From positions 124,001 through 188,000 of the forward strand of contig NZ_JIAI01000001.1 of assembly GCF_000620785.1 (NCBI RefSeq): a stretch of 64,000 bases of DNA, given 5' to 3'. A program made the translations under genes and the position numbers. Each line of letters begins with the position of its first letter. The first letter of the stretch is position 1. This document shows positions 42,619-49,947 of this stretch, piece after piece. The notes beneath the pieces were generated by a model that was given only the letters and a program-made list of their open reading frames with translations, did not search any database and was not told where the DNA came from. The DNA is from Actinospineispora acaciae DSM 45401. GTDB taxonomy: Bacteria; Actinomycetota; Actinomycetes; Mycobacteriales; Pseudonocardiaceae.

Positions 42619-43156
42619 AGCCCAGCAGCCTGGTCTGCGCGTCCGAGCCGTCGGGGACGTCGACCCTGGGGCCGTACTGGCCGGACGAGCGCAGGATCTC
42701 CTCGATCTGCTCCATCCCGCCGAGCAGCTGGGCGCAGAACTCGGGGTCGAGCCTGTCGTCCTGGCCGGTGGCCCTGGCCAGGTCCCAGGTGTGCATGAAC
42801 ACGTCGGACACGTAGAACCTGTCGATCGCGGCGTCCACCGGAAGGCTGCCGATGTGCGGGTTGGTCAGCTCCCGGCCCGCCGTGCCCGGGTCGTCCAGCA
42901 CCGCCTGCACGCCGTCGCTGTGCACCGTCCAGGCGGCGACCGGGTCGTCGTCCACGGACGGCCCCCTGGGCAGCTCGATGCCGGCGCCGGCGGCCAGGAA
43001 CCCGGGGAACCATTCGGTGAGGTGGCGCACCACGTCGCGGGCGGTCCAGCCGGCGACGGGGGAGGGCGCGTCCCAGTCCTGAGTTCCGAGGACCCGGTCG
43101 GTGAACGGCCCGGCGACCTGCCGGTGCCGCTCGCTCGGGTGATCAGAGAGTGCCAT
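42563..43156 (-). CDS. TIGR03086-family protein (MDMPI/DinB-like)
   Basis: A 197-aa member of the mycothiol-maleylpyruvate-isomerase-N/DinB superfamily. The signature WTARDVVRHLTEWFPGFL (about 38-55) supplies one metal His, and FMHTWDLARATG (about 119-130) supplies another, spaced as in mycothiol-dependent transferases. The exact reaction is unknown. It overlaps the upstream SRPBCC gene by 14 nt, so it belongs to an ArsR-controlled operon, and its end overlaps the LAL gene by 56 bp. Confidence 0.85.
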   Translation of the reverse strand: MALSDHPSERHRQVAGPFTDRVLGTQDWDAPSPVAGWTARDVVRHLTEWFPGFLAAGAGIELPRGPSVDDDPVAAWTVHSDGVQAVLDDPGTAGRELTNPHIGSLPVDAAIDRFYVSDVFMHTWDLARATGQDDRLDPEFCAQLLGGMEQIEEILRSSGQYGPRVDVPDGSDAQTRLLGFIGRDPFWRPGRAAATGR

Positions 43157-43625
43157 CGGCGAGCATCCTGTCCAGCTTGGCGTGACCCTGGTCGACGCCG
43201 ACCTCCATGCCGCTGCGCAGGATCGCGTCGCGGCCCTCCAGGCTGTCGACCAGCGCCTGCGTCCGCAGCCGGGCGCGGCCCCCGCCCAGGTCGTCGAACC
43301 ACAGCGTCTCCAGTGCGACCCCGTCGGGCTCGCCCTCGTAGGTGAAGGTCTGGACGATCCGGTCCGGGCGGATCTCGTGGAAGCAGCCGTGGAACCAGTA
43401 CCGCGTGCCGTCGAGCTCCGAGACGTAGCGCCAGCTGCCGCCGGTGCGCGCGTCCCAGTGGTCGATCCGGGTGGTCAGCGCGTCGGGGCCGACCCACCGG
43501 GCGAACAGCTCGGGATCGGTGTGCGCGCGCAGCAGCTGCCCGGGCGTGGCCGCGAACTCACGGGTCGTCCGGATGATCGGCAGCTTCGGATCGGCCTCGA
43601 TGACCGTCTGCGAGGTCGTGTTCAT
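43143..43625 (-). CDS. SRPBCC/AHSA1-domain protein
   Basis: A 160-aa START-like ligand-binding protein of the AHSA1 type: IIRTTREFAATPGQLLRAHTDPELFARWVGPD (17-48), then GGSWRYVSE, WFHGCFHEIRPDRIVQTFTYEGEPDG and a final TLWFDDLGGGRARL region. These proteins are frequently encoded behind ArsR repressors and may bind a hydrophobic compound. It overlaps its ArsR gene by 68 nt, unusually long, and the next gene by 14 nt. Confidence 0.87.
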   Translation of the reverse strand: MNTTSQTVIEADPKLPIIRTTREFAATPGQLLRAHTDPELFARWVGPDALTTRIDHWDARTGGSWRYVSELDGTRYWFHGCFHEIRPDRIVQTFTYEGEPDGVALETLWFDDLGGGRARLRTQALVDSLEGRDAILRSGMEVGVDQGHAKLDRMLADGTL

Positions 43626-43953
43626 GCTCGTCTCCCTTCATCTGCGCCAGGACGTCGTCCAGGCGGCGGTAGCGCCGTTCGAGGCGGCCCCGGTGGCGCT
43701 CGATCCAGGTGTCCATCAGGTCGAAGGCCCTCGGCTCCAGGCGAACCGGCCGGGGCTGCGGGCCTCGCGGGCGGCTGACCAGCCCGGCGGTCTCGAGCAC
43801 CCGAAGGTGCTTGTAGACGGCCTGCAGCGACATCCGGTACGGCTCGGCGAGCTCGCTCACCGTCGCCTCGCCGCCCGAGAGCCGGGCCACCATGTCGCGC
43901 CGGGTCGGGTCCGCGAGGGCGGCGAAGACCCGGGACAGCTGGTCCACGGTCAT
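43558..43953 (-). CDS. ArsR-family winged-helix repressor
   Basis: A 131-aa ArsR protein: RVFAALADPTRRDMVARL (about 7-24), recognition helix TVSELAEPYRMSLQAVYKHLRVLETAGLVSR (about 30-60). No cysteine metal-binding motif is seen, so it is of the ligand-independent or non-metal type often paired with SRPBCC proteins. GGGAGG precedes the ATG. The last 22 codons (after MKGDEHEH) overlap the SRPBCC gene start. Inverted repeats upstream are probable operators. Confidence 0.88.
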   Translation of the reverse strand: MTVDQLSRVFAALADPTRRDMVARLSGGEATVSELAEPYRMSLQAVYKHLRVLETAGLVSRPRGPQPRPVRLEPRAFDLMDTWIERHRGRLERRYRRLDDVLAQMKGDEHEHDLADGHRGRSEAADHPDDP

Positions 43954-43969
43954 CGCGCGCCTCCCGTTG

Positions 43970-44034
43970 CAACCCAATGGTTGAAAGGACGATAGGGCGC
44001 GCGGTCGTTTCCGTCAAACCGCGTGGTTGAAAGG
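43970..44034. promoter_or_regulatory. twin ArsR operator-like repeats
   Basis: CAACC-CAAT-GGTTGAAAGG (43970-43988) and AACC-GCGT-GGTTGAAAGG (44017-44034) share the GGTTGAAAGG half exactly, 46 bp apart. Each contains a small AACC/GGTT dyad. They lie between the ArsR start and the divergent transporter gene. Confidence 0.5.
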
Positions 44035-44121
44035 GCTGATGAGCGGGCTGCGGCCCTCGCGGGTCGTTTGTCGCCGTCGCGAGCGGGTAGACGGGCGCCG
44101 GGCCGAGTTGAGGGGGAGCCG

Positions 44122-44973
44122 GTGCTGTCCGTCGCGTTCGCGGTGCTCGCCGCGCTGCTCAACGCCGTCGCGGCGGTGCTGCAGCGCAAGGGAGGGCAGG
44201 CCCAGCCCGACGAGCGCGCGTTCTCCCCACGGCTGTTGTGGGAGCTGGTGCGCGGGCCGGCGTGGCTGGCCGGGGTCGCCACGCTGGTGCTGGGCTTCGT
44301 GGCGCAGGCCGTGGCGCTCACGGCGGGCGGGGTGGCCCGGGTGCAGTCGCTGCTGGTGGCCGAGCTGCCGTTCGCGCTGCTGCTGGGCTCGTTGGTGTTC
44401 GGCGGCCGGCCGCGCCGCGTCGAGTGGCTGTCGATCGTCGCGCTCACCGCCGGGCTGGCGCTGTTCCTGTCCTGCCTGTCCCCGGAGGGCGGCGACCCGC
44501 TGGGCGCGCCGGCGTGGGCCTGGGCGCTCGGGCTCGGGGTGTGCGCGGTGGTCGTCGGGGCCGCCGTGGTGCTCGGCCGCGCCCTGTCCGGACACCGCCG
44601 CGCCGCGCTGCTGGGCATCGCCACCGGCGGCCTGTTCGGCCTGGACGCCGCGCTCACCACCGCGATCGGCACGTCGGCCGCTCGCGGCGGGCCGGCCGGG
44701 GTGTTCACCGCGTGGCAGGCCTACCTGCTGCTCGTGCTCGCCCCGGTGGCGTTCTTCCTGCTGCAGAACGCGTTGCAGGCGGGCAGCCTGGTCGCCTCGC
44801 AGCCGGGGTTCACCCTGGCCAACCCGGTGGTGTCGGTGGGGTGGGGCGTGCTGGTGTTCGGGGAGCGGGTGCGCGGCGGCTGGTGGACGGTCGGCACCCT
44901 GGCCGGGGCCGTGCTGATCGCCGGCGGGACGCTGTTGCTGGCCCGGTCGCCCTTGTTGTCCGGTCAACGATAA
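44122..44973 (+). CDS. EamA/DMT-superfamily membrane transporter
   Basis: A 283-aa protein with nine to ten hydrophobic helices in two repeated halves, as in drug/metabolite transporters: LSVAFAVLAALLNAVAAVLQRKGG starts half 1, AQAVALTAGGVARVQSLLVAELPFALLLG is typical, and GSLVASQPGFTLANPVVSVGWGVLVFGERV ends half 2 with the EamA-type GER motif. The substrate is unknown. AGGGGGAG precedes the GTG start. It is divergent from the ArsR operon, with the twin operators in between. Confidence 0.85.
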   Translation: MLSVAFAVLAALLNAVAAVLQRKGGQAQPDERAFSPRLLWELVRGPAWLAGVATLVLGFVAQAVALTAGGVARVQSLLVAELPFALLLGSLVFGGRPRRVEWLSIVALTAGLALFLSCLSPEGGDPLGAPAWAWALGLGVCAVVVGAAVVLGRALSGHRRAALLGIATGGLFGLDAALTTAIGTSAARGGPAGVFTAWQAYLLLVLAPVAFFLLQNALQAGSLVASQPGFTLANPVVSVGWGVLVFGERVRGGWWTVGTLAGAVLIAGGTLLLARSPLLSGQR

Positions 44974-44986
44974 TTGCGCCGCCGGT

Positions 44987-45011
44987 GTTTAGCTCGGGTC
45001 CGCCGGGGAAT
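44987..45011 (+). promoter_or_regulatory. SigF/SigB-type promoter of the DUF6131 gene
   Basis: GTTT (44987-44990), exactly 15 bp, GGGAAT (45006-45011): a match to the general-stress sigma consensus GTTT-N14-16-GGGWAT. The predicted transcript start is at or within a few bases of the ATG at 45020, so translation may be leaderless. Confidence 0.6.
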
Positions 45012-45019
45012 CGTTCAGC

Positions 45020-45175
45020 ATGATTGTTCTCGGTGTGATCTTACTCGTCATCGGTTGGCTTACCGGCATCTCCATTCTCTACACGGTCGGAGGGATCCTC
45101 CTGGTCGTCGGCTTGGTGTTGCTGCTGCTCGGGTCGGTCGGACGTCCCGTCGCCGGGCGCAGGTGGTATTTCTAG
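45020..45175 (+). CDS. DUF6131 small membrane protein
   Basis: A 51-aa protein made of two membrane helices (MIVLGVILLVIGWLTGIS and GGILLVVGLVLLLLG) ending in the conserved GRPVAGRRWYF tail, the pattern of DUF6131 peptides that are common in actinobacteria. Function unknown; the SigF-type promoter just upstream suggests a stress-induced membrane role. It is too short for routine gene callers with high cut-offs. Its TAG stop shares the CTAG with the convergent DUF6292 stop. Confidence 0.82.
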   Translation: MIVLGVILLVIGWLTGISILYTVGGILLVVGLVLLLLGSVGRPVAGRRWYF

Positions 45176-45702
45176 TTCGCCGGCGCCCGCCACGGCGGGG
45201 GTGAGGCAAAGCGGCTCAGCTGCATGATCAGCCAGCGGCGGTCGGCCCGCCGGGGCTGGCGGAAGATGGCGCTGGCCCAGATCGTGTGTTCGTCGGCGAT
45301 GAGCGCGGCGGCGAAGTGGGCGACGGTGTCCGGCGCGGGCACGAGCTGGCGGGGCAGGTACCGCTGGACGCCCTCCGCTCGCCGCTGGTCACCCAGGTCG
45401 CCGGCGGGCAGCAGCGTCGCCGACCAGCCGCTGTCCTGGCCCCACTCCAGTTGGGTGGGCGCCCACCGCTCGGGGTGGGCGTCGAGCGGCACGAGCCTGA
45501 GCAGGCCGGCCAGCACGCCCGGTTCGGCCGCTCCGGCTCGTATCTCGCCGACGAGGATGCCGCGCTGCGTGAGGCGGTTCGCCACGGCGGCCAGGTAGCC
45601 GCCGACGAGCATCCGCTCGTCCAACGGCGCGCTCGCCGCCTCGGCCGCCGGCCTGGGCCGGGGCAGCGTGTCGCGCGCGGTGTCCATTACTGACTTCGAC
45701 AT
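45172..45702 (-). CDS. DUF6292-family protein
   Basis: A 176-aa protein matching actinobacterial DUF6292: GYLAAVANRLTQRGILVGEI (about 35-54), ATQLEWGQDSGWSATL-like centre with paired Trp, and a hydrophobic C-terminal WASAIFRQPRR region. Function unknown; relatives are thought to act in regulation or development. GGGAGG precedes the ATG. It is convergent with, and touches, the DUF6131 gene and is divergent from the anti-sigma/sigma operon. Confidence 0.72.
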   Translation of the reverse strand: MSKSVMDTARDTLPRPRPAAEAASAPLDERMLVGGYLAAVANRLTQRGILVGEIRAGAAEPGVLAGLLRLVPLDAHPERWAPTQLEWGQDSGWSATLLPAGDLGDQRRAEGVQRYLPRQLVPAPDTVAHFAAALIADEHTIWASAIFRQPRRADRRWLIMQLSRFASPPPWRAPAN

Positions 45703-45914
45703 AGGTTCGTCCTCCCGTCGCATGTGCGTGGCGCACCGCACGACGTGGTAGCTCCGCGAGTGCGCCACGACCGAGATGTCCTGGCGGGAGGCCTCAGGTC
45801 CCTCGTTCGGATGGCGACGATCGTCGCCGATTCGCACCCGCGACCAAGCTAGACCCCGGGCTGGGCGGGCGCACCTGTCCTCGGCCGGAATAGCCCGGAT
45901 GGATGGCCGGCGAT

Positions 45915-45939
45915 GTTTGTCGGGCGCGGGTCCGGGTAT
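45915..45939 (+). promoter_or_regulatory. SigF/SigB-type promoter of the anti-sigma/sigma operon
   Basis: GTTT (45915-45918), exactly 15 bp, GGGTAT (45934-45939): a perfect general-stress sigma promoter, 48 bp before the anti-sigma start codon. This implies auto-activation of the operon by its own sigma factor. Confidence 0.75.
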
Positions 45940-45986
45940 CGCGTCTGTTGCCCATGTGTTCGTCGAACAGCCGGAGGTGTTGTCCG

Positions 45987-46433
45987 GTGGCTCCGTCCCA
46001 CGGGATGCCCGTCGACCTCTTCGGGCGCTCGAGCCCGGCGCGGGAGGCGGACGTGGTCGAGCTGCGGGTGGCGGCCCAGCAGGGGATGGTCTACACGGTC
46101 CGCGCGGTCGCGGCACACCTGGCCGGGCGCGCGGACTTCGACATCGACGCCATCGCCGACCTGAGGCTCGCCGTCGACGAGGCGTGCAACTGCCTGATCC
46201 AGGTCGCCACCTCGTCGGCCACCATGCGCTGCGTGTTCACCATCGGGCCGGACACCATGGACGTGGTCGTCGGCACCGAGGCCGTGCCCCGCGCGAGCGT
46301 GGACACGTCCGGGTTCGGCTGGCAGCTGCTGCGCGCGCTCACCGAGCAACCTCGGCTGGAGACCGACGTCCGAGGAGAGTTCGGGGGGCTCGCGATCCGG
46401 TTCACCACCCGCACCGACAGGAGCCGTCCGTGA
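45987..46433 (+). CDS. RsbW/UsfX-type anti-sigma factor (GHKL ATPase)
   Basis: A 148-aa anti-sigma kinase of the RsbW type: LRVAAQQGMVYTVRAVAAHL (about 23-42), the N-box DLRLAVDEACNCLIQ (about 57-71) and a G-box region GFGWQLLRALT. In this family it sequesters the partner sigma factor and may phosphorylate an anti-anti-sigma protein, none of which is seen nearby. GTG 45987 is chosen because GGAGG sits 9 nt upstream; ATG 46005 is the alternative. It overlaps the sigma gene by 4 nt and shares its SigF-type promoter. Confidence 0.88.
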   Translation: MAPSHGMPVDLFGRSSPAREADVVELRVAAQQGMVYTVRAVAAHLAGRADFDIDAIADLRLAVDEACNCLIQVATSSATMRCVFTIGPDTMDVVVGTEAVPRASVDTSGFGWQLLRALTEQPRLETDVRGEFGGLAIRFTTRTDRSRP

Positions 46434-47269
46434 TCGCCCACACCCTGACCACGCCCCGCCCGCGCGGTGCACCGCCGTCGGAGGCCGTCGCCGGTGATCG
46501 TGACCTCACCGGCAGCGGGGAGCTGAGCTACCTCTCCGAAGCGCTGGGCGAGTTCGCCACGATGTGCCCGGACGACCCGCGGCGCGCGAGGCTGCGTGAC
46601 CGGCTCGTCGCCGGCTTCCTGCCGGTCGCGCGGCGCATCGCCCACCGCTTCGCCCACCGGGGCGAGCCGGTCGACGACCTGATCCAGGTGGCCACCCTCG
46701 GGTTGATCAGGGCGCTGGACCGCTTCCAGCCCGACTACGGCAGCGACTTCCTGTCCTTCGCGGTGCCCACCATCACCGGCGAGATCCGCCGCTACTTCCG
46801 TGACCAGGGCTGGGGGATGCGGGTGCCCCGCCGGCTCAAGGACCTGCACGTCTCGATCACGGCCACGGTGTCCCGGCTGTCGCAGGGGCTGGGCAGGGCG
46901 CCGCGCCCCAGCGAGATCGCCGCCGCGCTCGACCTCCCGGTGGAGGAGGTGCTGGAGGGGCTCGAAGCGGGCCAGGCGTACCGCGCCGACTCGCTGGACG
47001 CCGAGTTGGACGGTGAGGGGCGCTCGGAGACACTGGGGGACATACTGGGCCAGCCGGATGGGGATCTTGAGCTGGTCGACTACCAGCAGTCTCTGCAGCC
47101 GCTGTTGGCCGAGCTGCCCGAGCGCGAACGCGCCGTGGTGATGATGCGGTTCTACGCCAACATGACGCAGACGCAGATCGCCGAGCGGGTGGGCGTCTCC
47201 CAGATGCACGTGTCCCGGATCCTGAGCAAGACCCTGGACGGGCTCCGCGATCGGCTGCTCGCCGACTAG
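46430..47269 (+). CDS. sigF: SigB/SigF-family RNA polymerase sigma factor
   Basis: A 279-aa stress/sporulation sigma factor. Region 2 has LVAGFLPVARRIAHRFAHRGEPVDDLIQVATLGLIRALDRFQPDYGSDF (about 66-114), the EIRRYFRDQGW promoter-melting segment, region 3 VPRRLKDLHVSI, and region 4 LPERERAVVMMRFYANMTQTQIAERVGVSQMHVSRIL (about 226-262). It starts GTG overlapping the anti-sigma stop. Targets in this window are probably its own promoter (45915-45939) and that of the DUF6131 gene (44987-45011). The exact paralogue (SigB, SigF, SigG type) cannot be fixed. Confidence 0.9.
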   Translation: MIAHTLTTPRPRGAPPSEAVAGDRDLTGSGELSYLSEALGEFATMCPDDPRRARLRDRLVAGFLPVARRIAHRFAHRGEPVDDLIQVATLGLIRALDRFQPDYGSDFLSFAVPTITGEIRRYFRDQGWGMRVPRRLKDLHVSITATVSRLSQGLGRAPRPSEIAAALDLPVEEVLEGLEAGQAYRADSLDAELDGEGRSETLGDILGQPDGDLELVDYQQSLQPLLAELPERERAVVMMRFYANMTQTQIAERVGVSQMHVSRILSKTLDGLRDRLLAD

Positions 47270-47587
47270 CGGGGTCGCGCGCCGCCGTTTCCGGAGACCG
47301 ACCGACGGTCGGTCTGTTCGGCTGGGGGTGGGGCGTGTCCTGTGGCTGGGGTGGGGCGCGCGGTCTGGTGTTCGTGCGCGCTGCCGCCGCCGGAGACCGA
47401 CCGACGGTCGGTCTGTCTCGCTGGGGTGGCGCGCCTCCTGTGGCCGGGGTGGTGCGCGGGCTGGTGTTCGTGCGCGCCGTCACCGGCGTCGGGGCCGACC
47501 GCGAACCTGAGCGTGCCTACCCGCTAGACGGAGATCATCAGGTCACCATGGTTGTTATAGCGGCTCATAAACGTGCATAACGGCCTG
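47270..47587. other. 318-bp spacer: tandem 99-bp repeat plus AT-rich leader
   Basis: No gene is supported. About two-thirds of the spacer is the tandem repeat described separately. The rest (47520-47587) is AT-richer with TTGTTATAGC and CATAAACGTGCATAACG, likely the promoter or leader of the glycosyltransferase gene. Confidence 0.6.
47291..47485 (+). repeat. two tandem copies of a 96-99 bp repeat with a perfect palindrome
   Basis: Copy 1 is 47291-47389, copy 2 is 47390-47485. Each starts CCGGAGACCGACCGACGGTC and contains AGACCGACC-GAC-GGTCGGTCT, a 9-bp perfect dyad (47295-47315 and 47394-47414), then CTGTGGC[T/C]GGGGTGG and GGTGTTCGTGCGCGC. Similarity runs through the whole unit with several substitutions. 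The dyads resemble TetR-type operators or REP-like units; they may also terminate sigF transcription. Confidence 0.75.
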
Positions 47588-48763
47588 ATGACCTTCCTCC
47601 GCCCGGCGTGCTGTGATCACCGGGTGAGCGGTGGGGCGGCGCTGGGCGCGGTGGCGGTTGCGGTCTGGCTGTGGCTGTTAGCGTGCCACGGCCGGTTCTG
47701 GCGGACCGACCAGCGGTTACCGCCGTCGCGGGAGCCGGGGGAGTGGCCGTCGGTGGCGGTGGTGGTGCCCGCGCGCGACGAGGCCGAGGTGTTGCCGGCG
47801 AGCCTGCCCTCGCTGCTGGCCCAGCGGTACGCCGGCCGGGCGCGGGTGATCCTGGTGGACGACAACAGCGGCGACGGCACCGCCGAGGTGGCCGCGCGGT
47901 TGGCGGCCGCCGGCGGGCTGCCGCTGGTCACGACGCGTCCGGGCGAGCCGCCGGCGGGCTGGAGCGGCAAGCTGTGGGCGCTCGCGCACGGGGTGGACGA
48001 GGCCGGCGACGTGGACTACCTGCTGTTTACCGACGCGGACATCGCGCACGGCCCCGATTCACTGGCCGGCCTGGTGGCGGCCGCGAGCGAGGGGCGGGAC
48101 CTGGTCTCGCTGATGGCCGTGCTGCGTACCGAGACGGCCTGGGAGCGGCTGGTCGTGCCCGCGTTCGTGTACTTCTTCGCGATGCTCTACCCGTTCCGGT
48201 GGGTCAACCGGGCGGGGGCGCGGACCGCGGCGGCCGCCGGCGGGTGCGTGCTGGTGCGCCGCGAGGCGTTGGCCGCCGCCGGTGGGATCGCCGCCATCCG
48301 CGGCGCGCTGATCGACGACGTCGCCCTCGCCCGGCTGGTCAAAAGGGCCGGCGGGCGGACCTGGCTGGGCCTCGCGGACGACGTGCGCAGCGTCCGGCCG
48401 TACCCGAGGCTGGCCGACCTGTGGCGGATGGTCGCGCGCAGCGCCTACACCCAGCTCCGCTACTCGCCGGTGCTGCTGGCCGGGACGGTGCTCGGGCTCG
48501 CGCTGGTGTTCCTGGCGCCGCCGGCCGTCACGGTGGCCGGCGCGCTGGCCGGTGACCTGACGGCGGCGCTGCTCGGCGCCCTGGCCTGGCTGGGGATGGC
48601 CGCCAGCTACGTCCCGATGCTGCGCTACTACGGCCGGCCGGTGCTCCTCGCGCCGCTGCTGCCGGTGACCGCCCTGCTCTACACGCTGATGACCCTCGAC
48701 TCGGCGCGCCGGCACCGGTTCGGCCGCGGCGCGAGTTGGAAGGGACGCGAATACCGCGCTTGA
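47588..48763 (+). CDS. glycosyltransferase family 2, HpnB-like
   Basis: A 391-aa membrane glycosyltransferase. An N-terminal helix (about 15-33) is followed by a GT-A domain: SVAVVVPARDEAEVLPASLPSLLAQ (about 55-79), VILVDDNSGDGT, LFTDADIAHGPD (DxD-like), and a late LIDDVALARLVKRAGG (the ED-like acceptor motif), then four C-terminal helices. The arrangement and length resemble the hopanoid-associated HpnB family, although no squalene-hopene cyclase is in the window. ATG 47588 is used; GTG 47624 and 47573 are alternatives without strong ribosome binding sites. Confidence 0.8.
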   Translation: MTFLRPACCDHRVSGGAALGAVAVAVWLWLLACHGRFWRTDQRLPPSREPGEWPSVAVVVPARDEAEVLPASLPSLLAQRYAGRARVILVDDNSGDGTAEVAARLAAAGGLPLVTTRPGEPPAGWSGKLWALAHGVDEAGDVDYLLFTDADIAHGPDSLAGLVAAASEGRDLVSLMAVLRTETAWERLVVPAFVYFFAMLYPFRWVNRAGARTAAAAGGCVLVRREALAAAGGIAAIRGALIDDVALARLVKRAGGRTWLGLADDVRSVRPYPRLADLWRMVARSAYTQLRYSPVLLAGTVLGLALVFLAPPAVTVAGALAGDLTAALLGALAWLGMAASYVPMLRYYGRPVLLAPLLPVTALLYTLMTLDSARRHRFGRGASWKGREYRA

Positions 48764-48790
48764 TGCGGAAGTCGTCAGAAATACGCATCA
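48761..48790. promoter_or_regulatory. TGATGCG-N16-CGCATCA dyad upstream of the Lrp-ABC operon
   Basis: Seven-base perfect arms in the AT-rich 116-bp spacer. The left arm includes the glycosyltransferase stop codon. It is a possible second site for the Lrp regulator. Confidence 0.35.
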
Positions 48791-48821
48791 ACAAGCGCAA
48801 TCACATCAGTTTGACCGTTGC

Positions 48822-48853
48822 TGATGACAGAAGTCATCAACGAGACTTAGTAT
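48822..48853 (+). promoter_or_regulatory. promoter of the Lrp-ABC operon with overlapping operator
   Basis: ATGACA (48824-48829), an 18-bp spacer and TAGTAT (48848-48853) form a promoter. TGATGAC-AGAA-GTCATCA (48822-48839), a perfect 7-bp inverted repeat, overlaps the -35 box and is the likely auto-regulatory Lrp operator. Confidence 0.5.
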
Positions 48854-48879
48854 GGTCCCCGCCGGCTCAAGGAGGTGCC

Positions 48880-49947
48880 ATGGCCGAGGCTGCGTCTTCG
48901 CCTCACTCGCCGGCGGGGCTCGAACAGCGCTCTTCGGCGGGCTGGCTCCCCTCCGGCGCGGGTCGCGCTGTGCACCCGCTCGACGCGAGGATCGCCGTCG
49001 CGCTGCTGGTGAACGGCAGGGGGAGCTGGCGCGAGCTGGCCCGTGAGGTCGGCACGTCGGAGTCCACGGTGGCCCGGCGGGTCAAGGCGCTGCAGGACGC
49101 TCGGCTGATCCAGACCACCGTGCTAGCCGACCCGATCCGGTGCGGGCTGGGCTATCCGGTGGTGCTGCAGGTGGCCTGCCAACCCGGTGCGGTGGGCACG
49201 GTGGCCGCCGCGCTCGCCACCCGGCAGGACGTGCGCGCGGAGATGATCGTGACCGGCACGTTCGACCTGGTCGTCGAGGTGGTGGTGCCGTCCTCGGCGA
49301 GCCTGGCCGACCTGCTCACCGACGGCGCCGAGGGCATCGCCGGCGTGCCGGGCATCGCGCGGATCACCACGGTGTCGATCCTGCGCACCTTCAAGACCAC
49401 CGCCCAGTGGGGGCAGGACCAGTTCGCCGAGCGCGGCGGCGACACCGTCCGCGACCCGATCGACCCGGACCGGGAGAACGAGCCCATCGGCCTGGACGAC
49501 GTCGACCTGGCGCTGCTGGAGCGGCTCGGCGAGGACGGCCGGCGCAGCTACGCCCAGCTCGCGCTCGCGCTGGGCATGAGCGAGTCGGCGGCCCGGCGGC
49601 GGGTGGAGCGGATGGTGGCCAGCGGCTGCCTGGCCCCGGTCACGCTGGTGGACCCCGGGCTGCTCGGGTTCGGCATCGAGACGTTCATGTGGCTCTCGGT
49701 CGACCTGGCCCGGATCGGCGAGGTGGCGCGGGCCCTGGCCGGCCGCCCCGAGGTGCGGTTCCTCGCCGCGTCCAGCGGGTCGGCGGACCTCATCCTGGAG
49801 GCCACGCTGCGTTCGCAGGACGACCTGTACCGGTTTCGCGCGGACGTGCTCGGCCGGATCGAGGGCATCCGCTCGGCGGAGGCGTCCCTGGAGCTCAAGA
49901 CGCTCAAGCGCGCGTTCCTGCCCCTCGGGAAGGAGGCCGGGAGATGA
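48880..49947 (+). CDS. double-module Lrp/AsnC-family regulator
   Basis: A 355-aa protein with two Lrp modules in one chain: HTH 1 (SWRELAREVGTSESTVARRVKALQ, about 49-72) with a RAM-like domain, then HTH 2 (SYAQLALALGMSESAARRRVERM, about 224-246) with a second RAM-like domain (from FGIETFMWLSVDLARIGEVARAL). Residues 7-30 are encoded by the 73-bp dispersed element; the true first module begins at PLDARIAV. AAGGAGG is perfectly placed before the ATG. It overlaps the binding-protein gene by 4 nt and probably controls the polyamine-like ABC operon. Confidence 0.88.
   Translation: MAEAASSPHSPAGLEQRSSAGWLPSGAGRAVHPLDARIAVALLVNGRGSWRELAREVGTSESTVARRVKALQDARLIQTTVLADPIRCGLGYPVVLQVACQPGAVGTVAAALATRQDVRAEMIVTGTFDLVVEVVVPSSASLADLLTDGAEGIAGVPGIARITTVSILRTFKTTAQWGQDQFAERGGDTVRDPIDPDRENEPIGLDDVDLALLERLGEDGRRSYAQLALALGMSESAARRRVERMVASGCLAPVTLVDPGLLGFGIETFMWLSVDLARIGEVARALAGRPEVRFLAASSGSADLILEATLRSQDDLYRFRADVLGRIEGIRSAEASLELKTLKRAFLPLGKEAGR
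48898..48970 (+). repeat. dispersed 73-bp element, copy B (inside the Lrp gene start)
   Basis: This segment matches 23971-24043 at 59 of 73 positions without gaps. It begins 18 nt after the start codon and is read in the same frame as copy A, giving SPHSPAGLEQRSSAG and SGAGRA. The regulator domain proper begins directly after it, where a GTG codon (48969) is also present. Confidence 0.75.

Noticed and set aside
47291-47485. CRISPR-like array in the tandem repeat
   Set aside because: Only two copies, adjacent without unique spacers, and no cas genes nearby.
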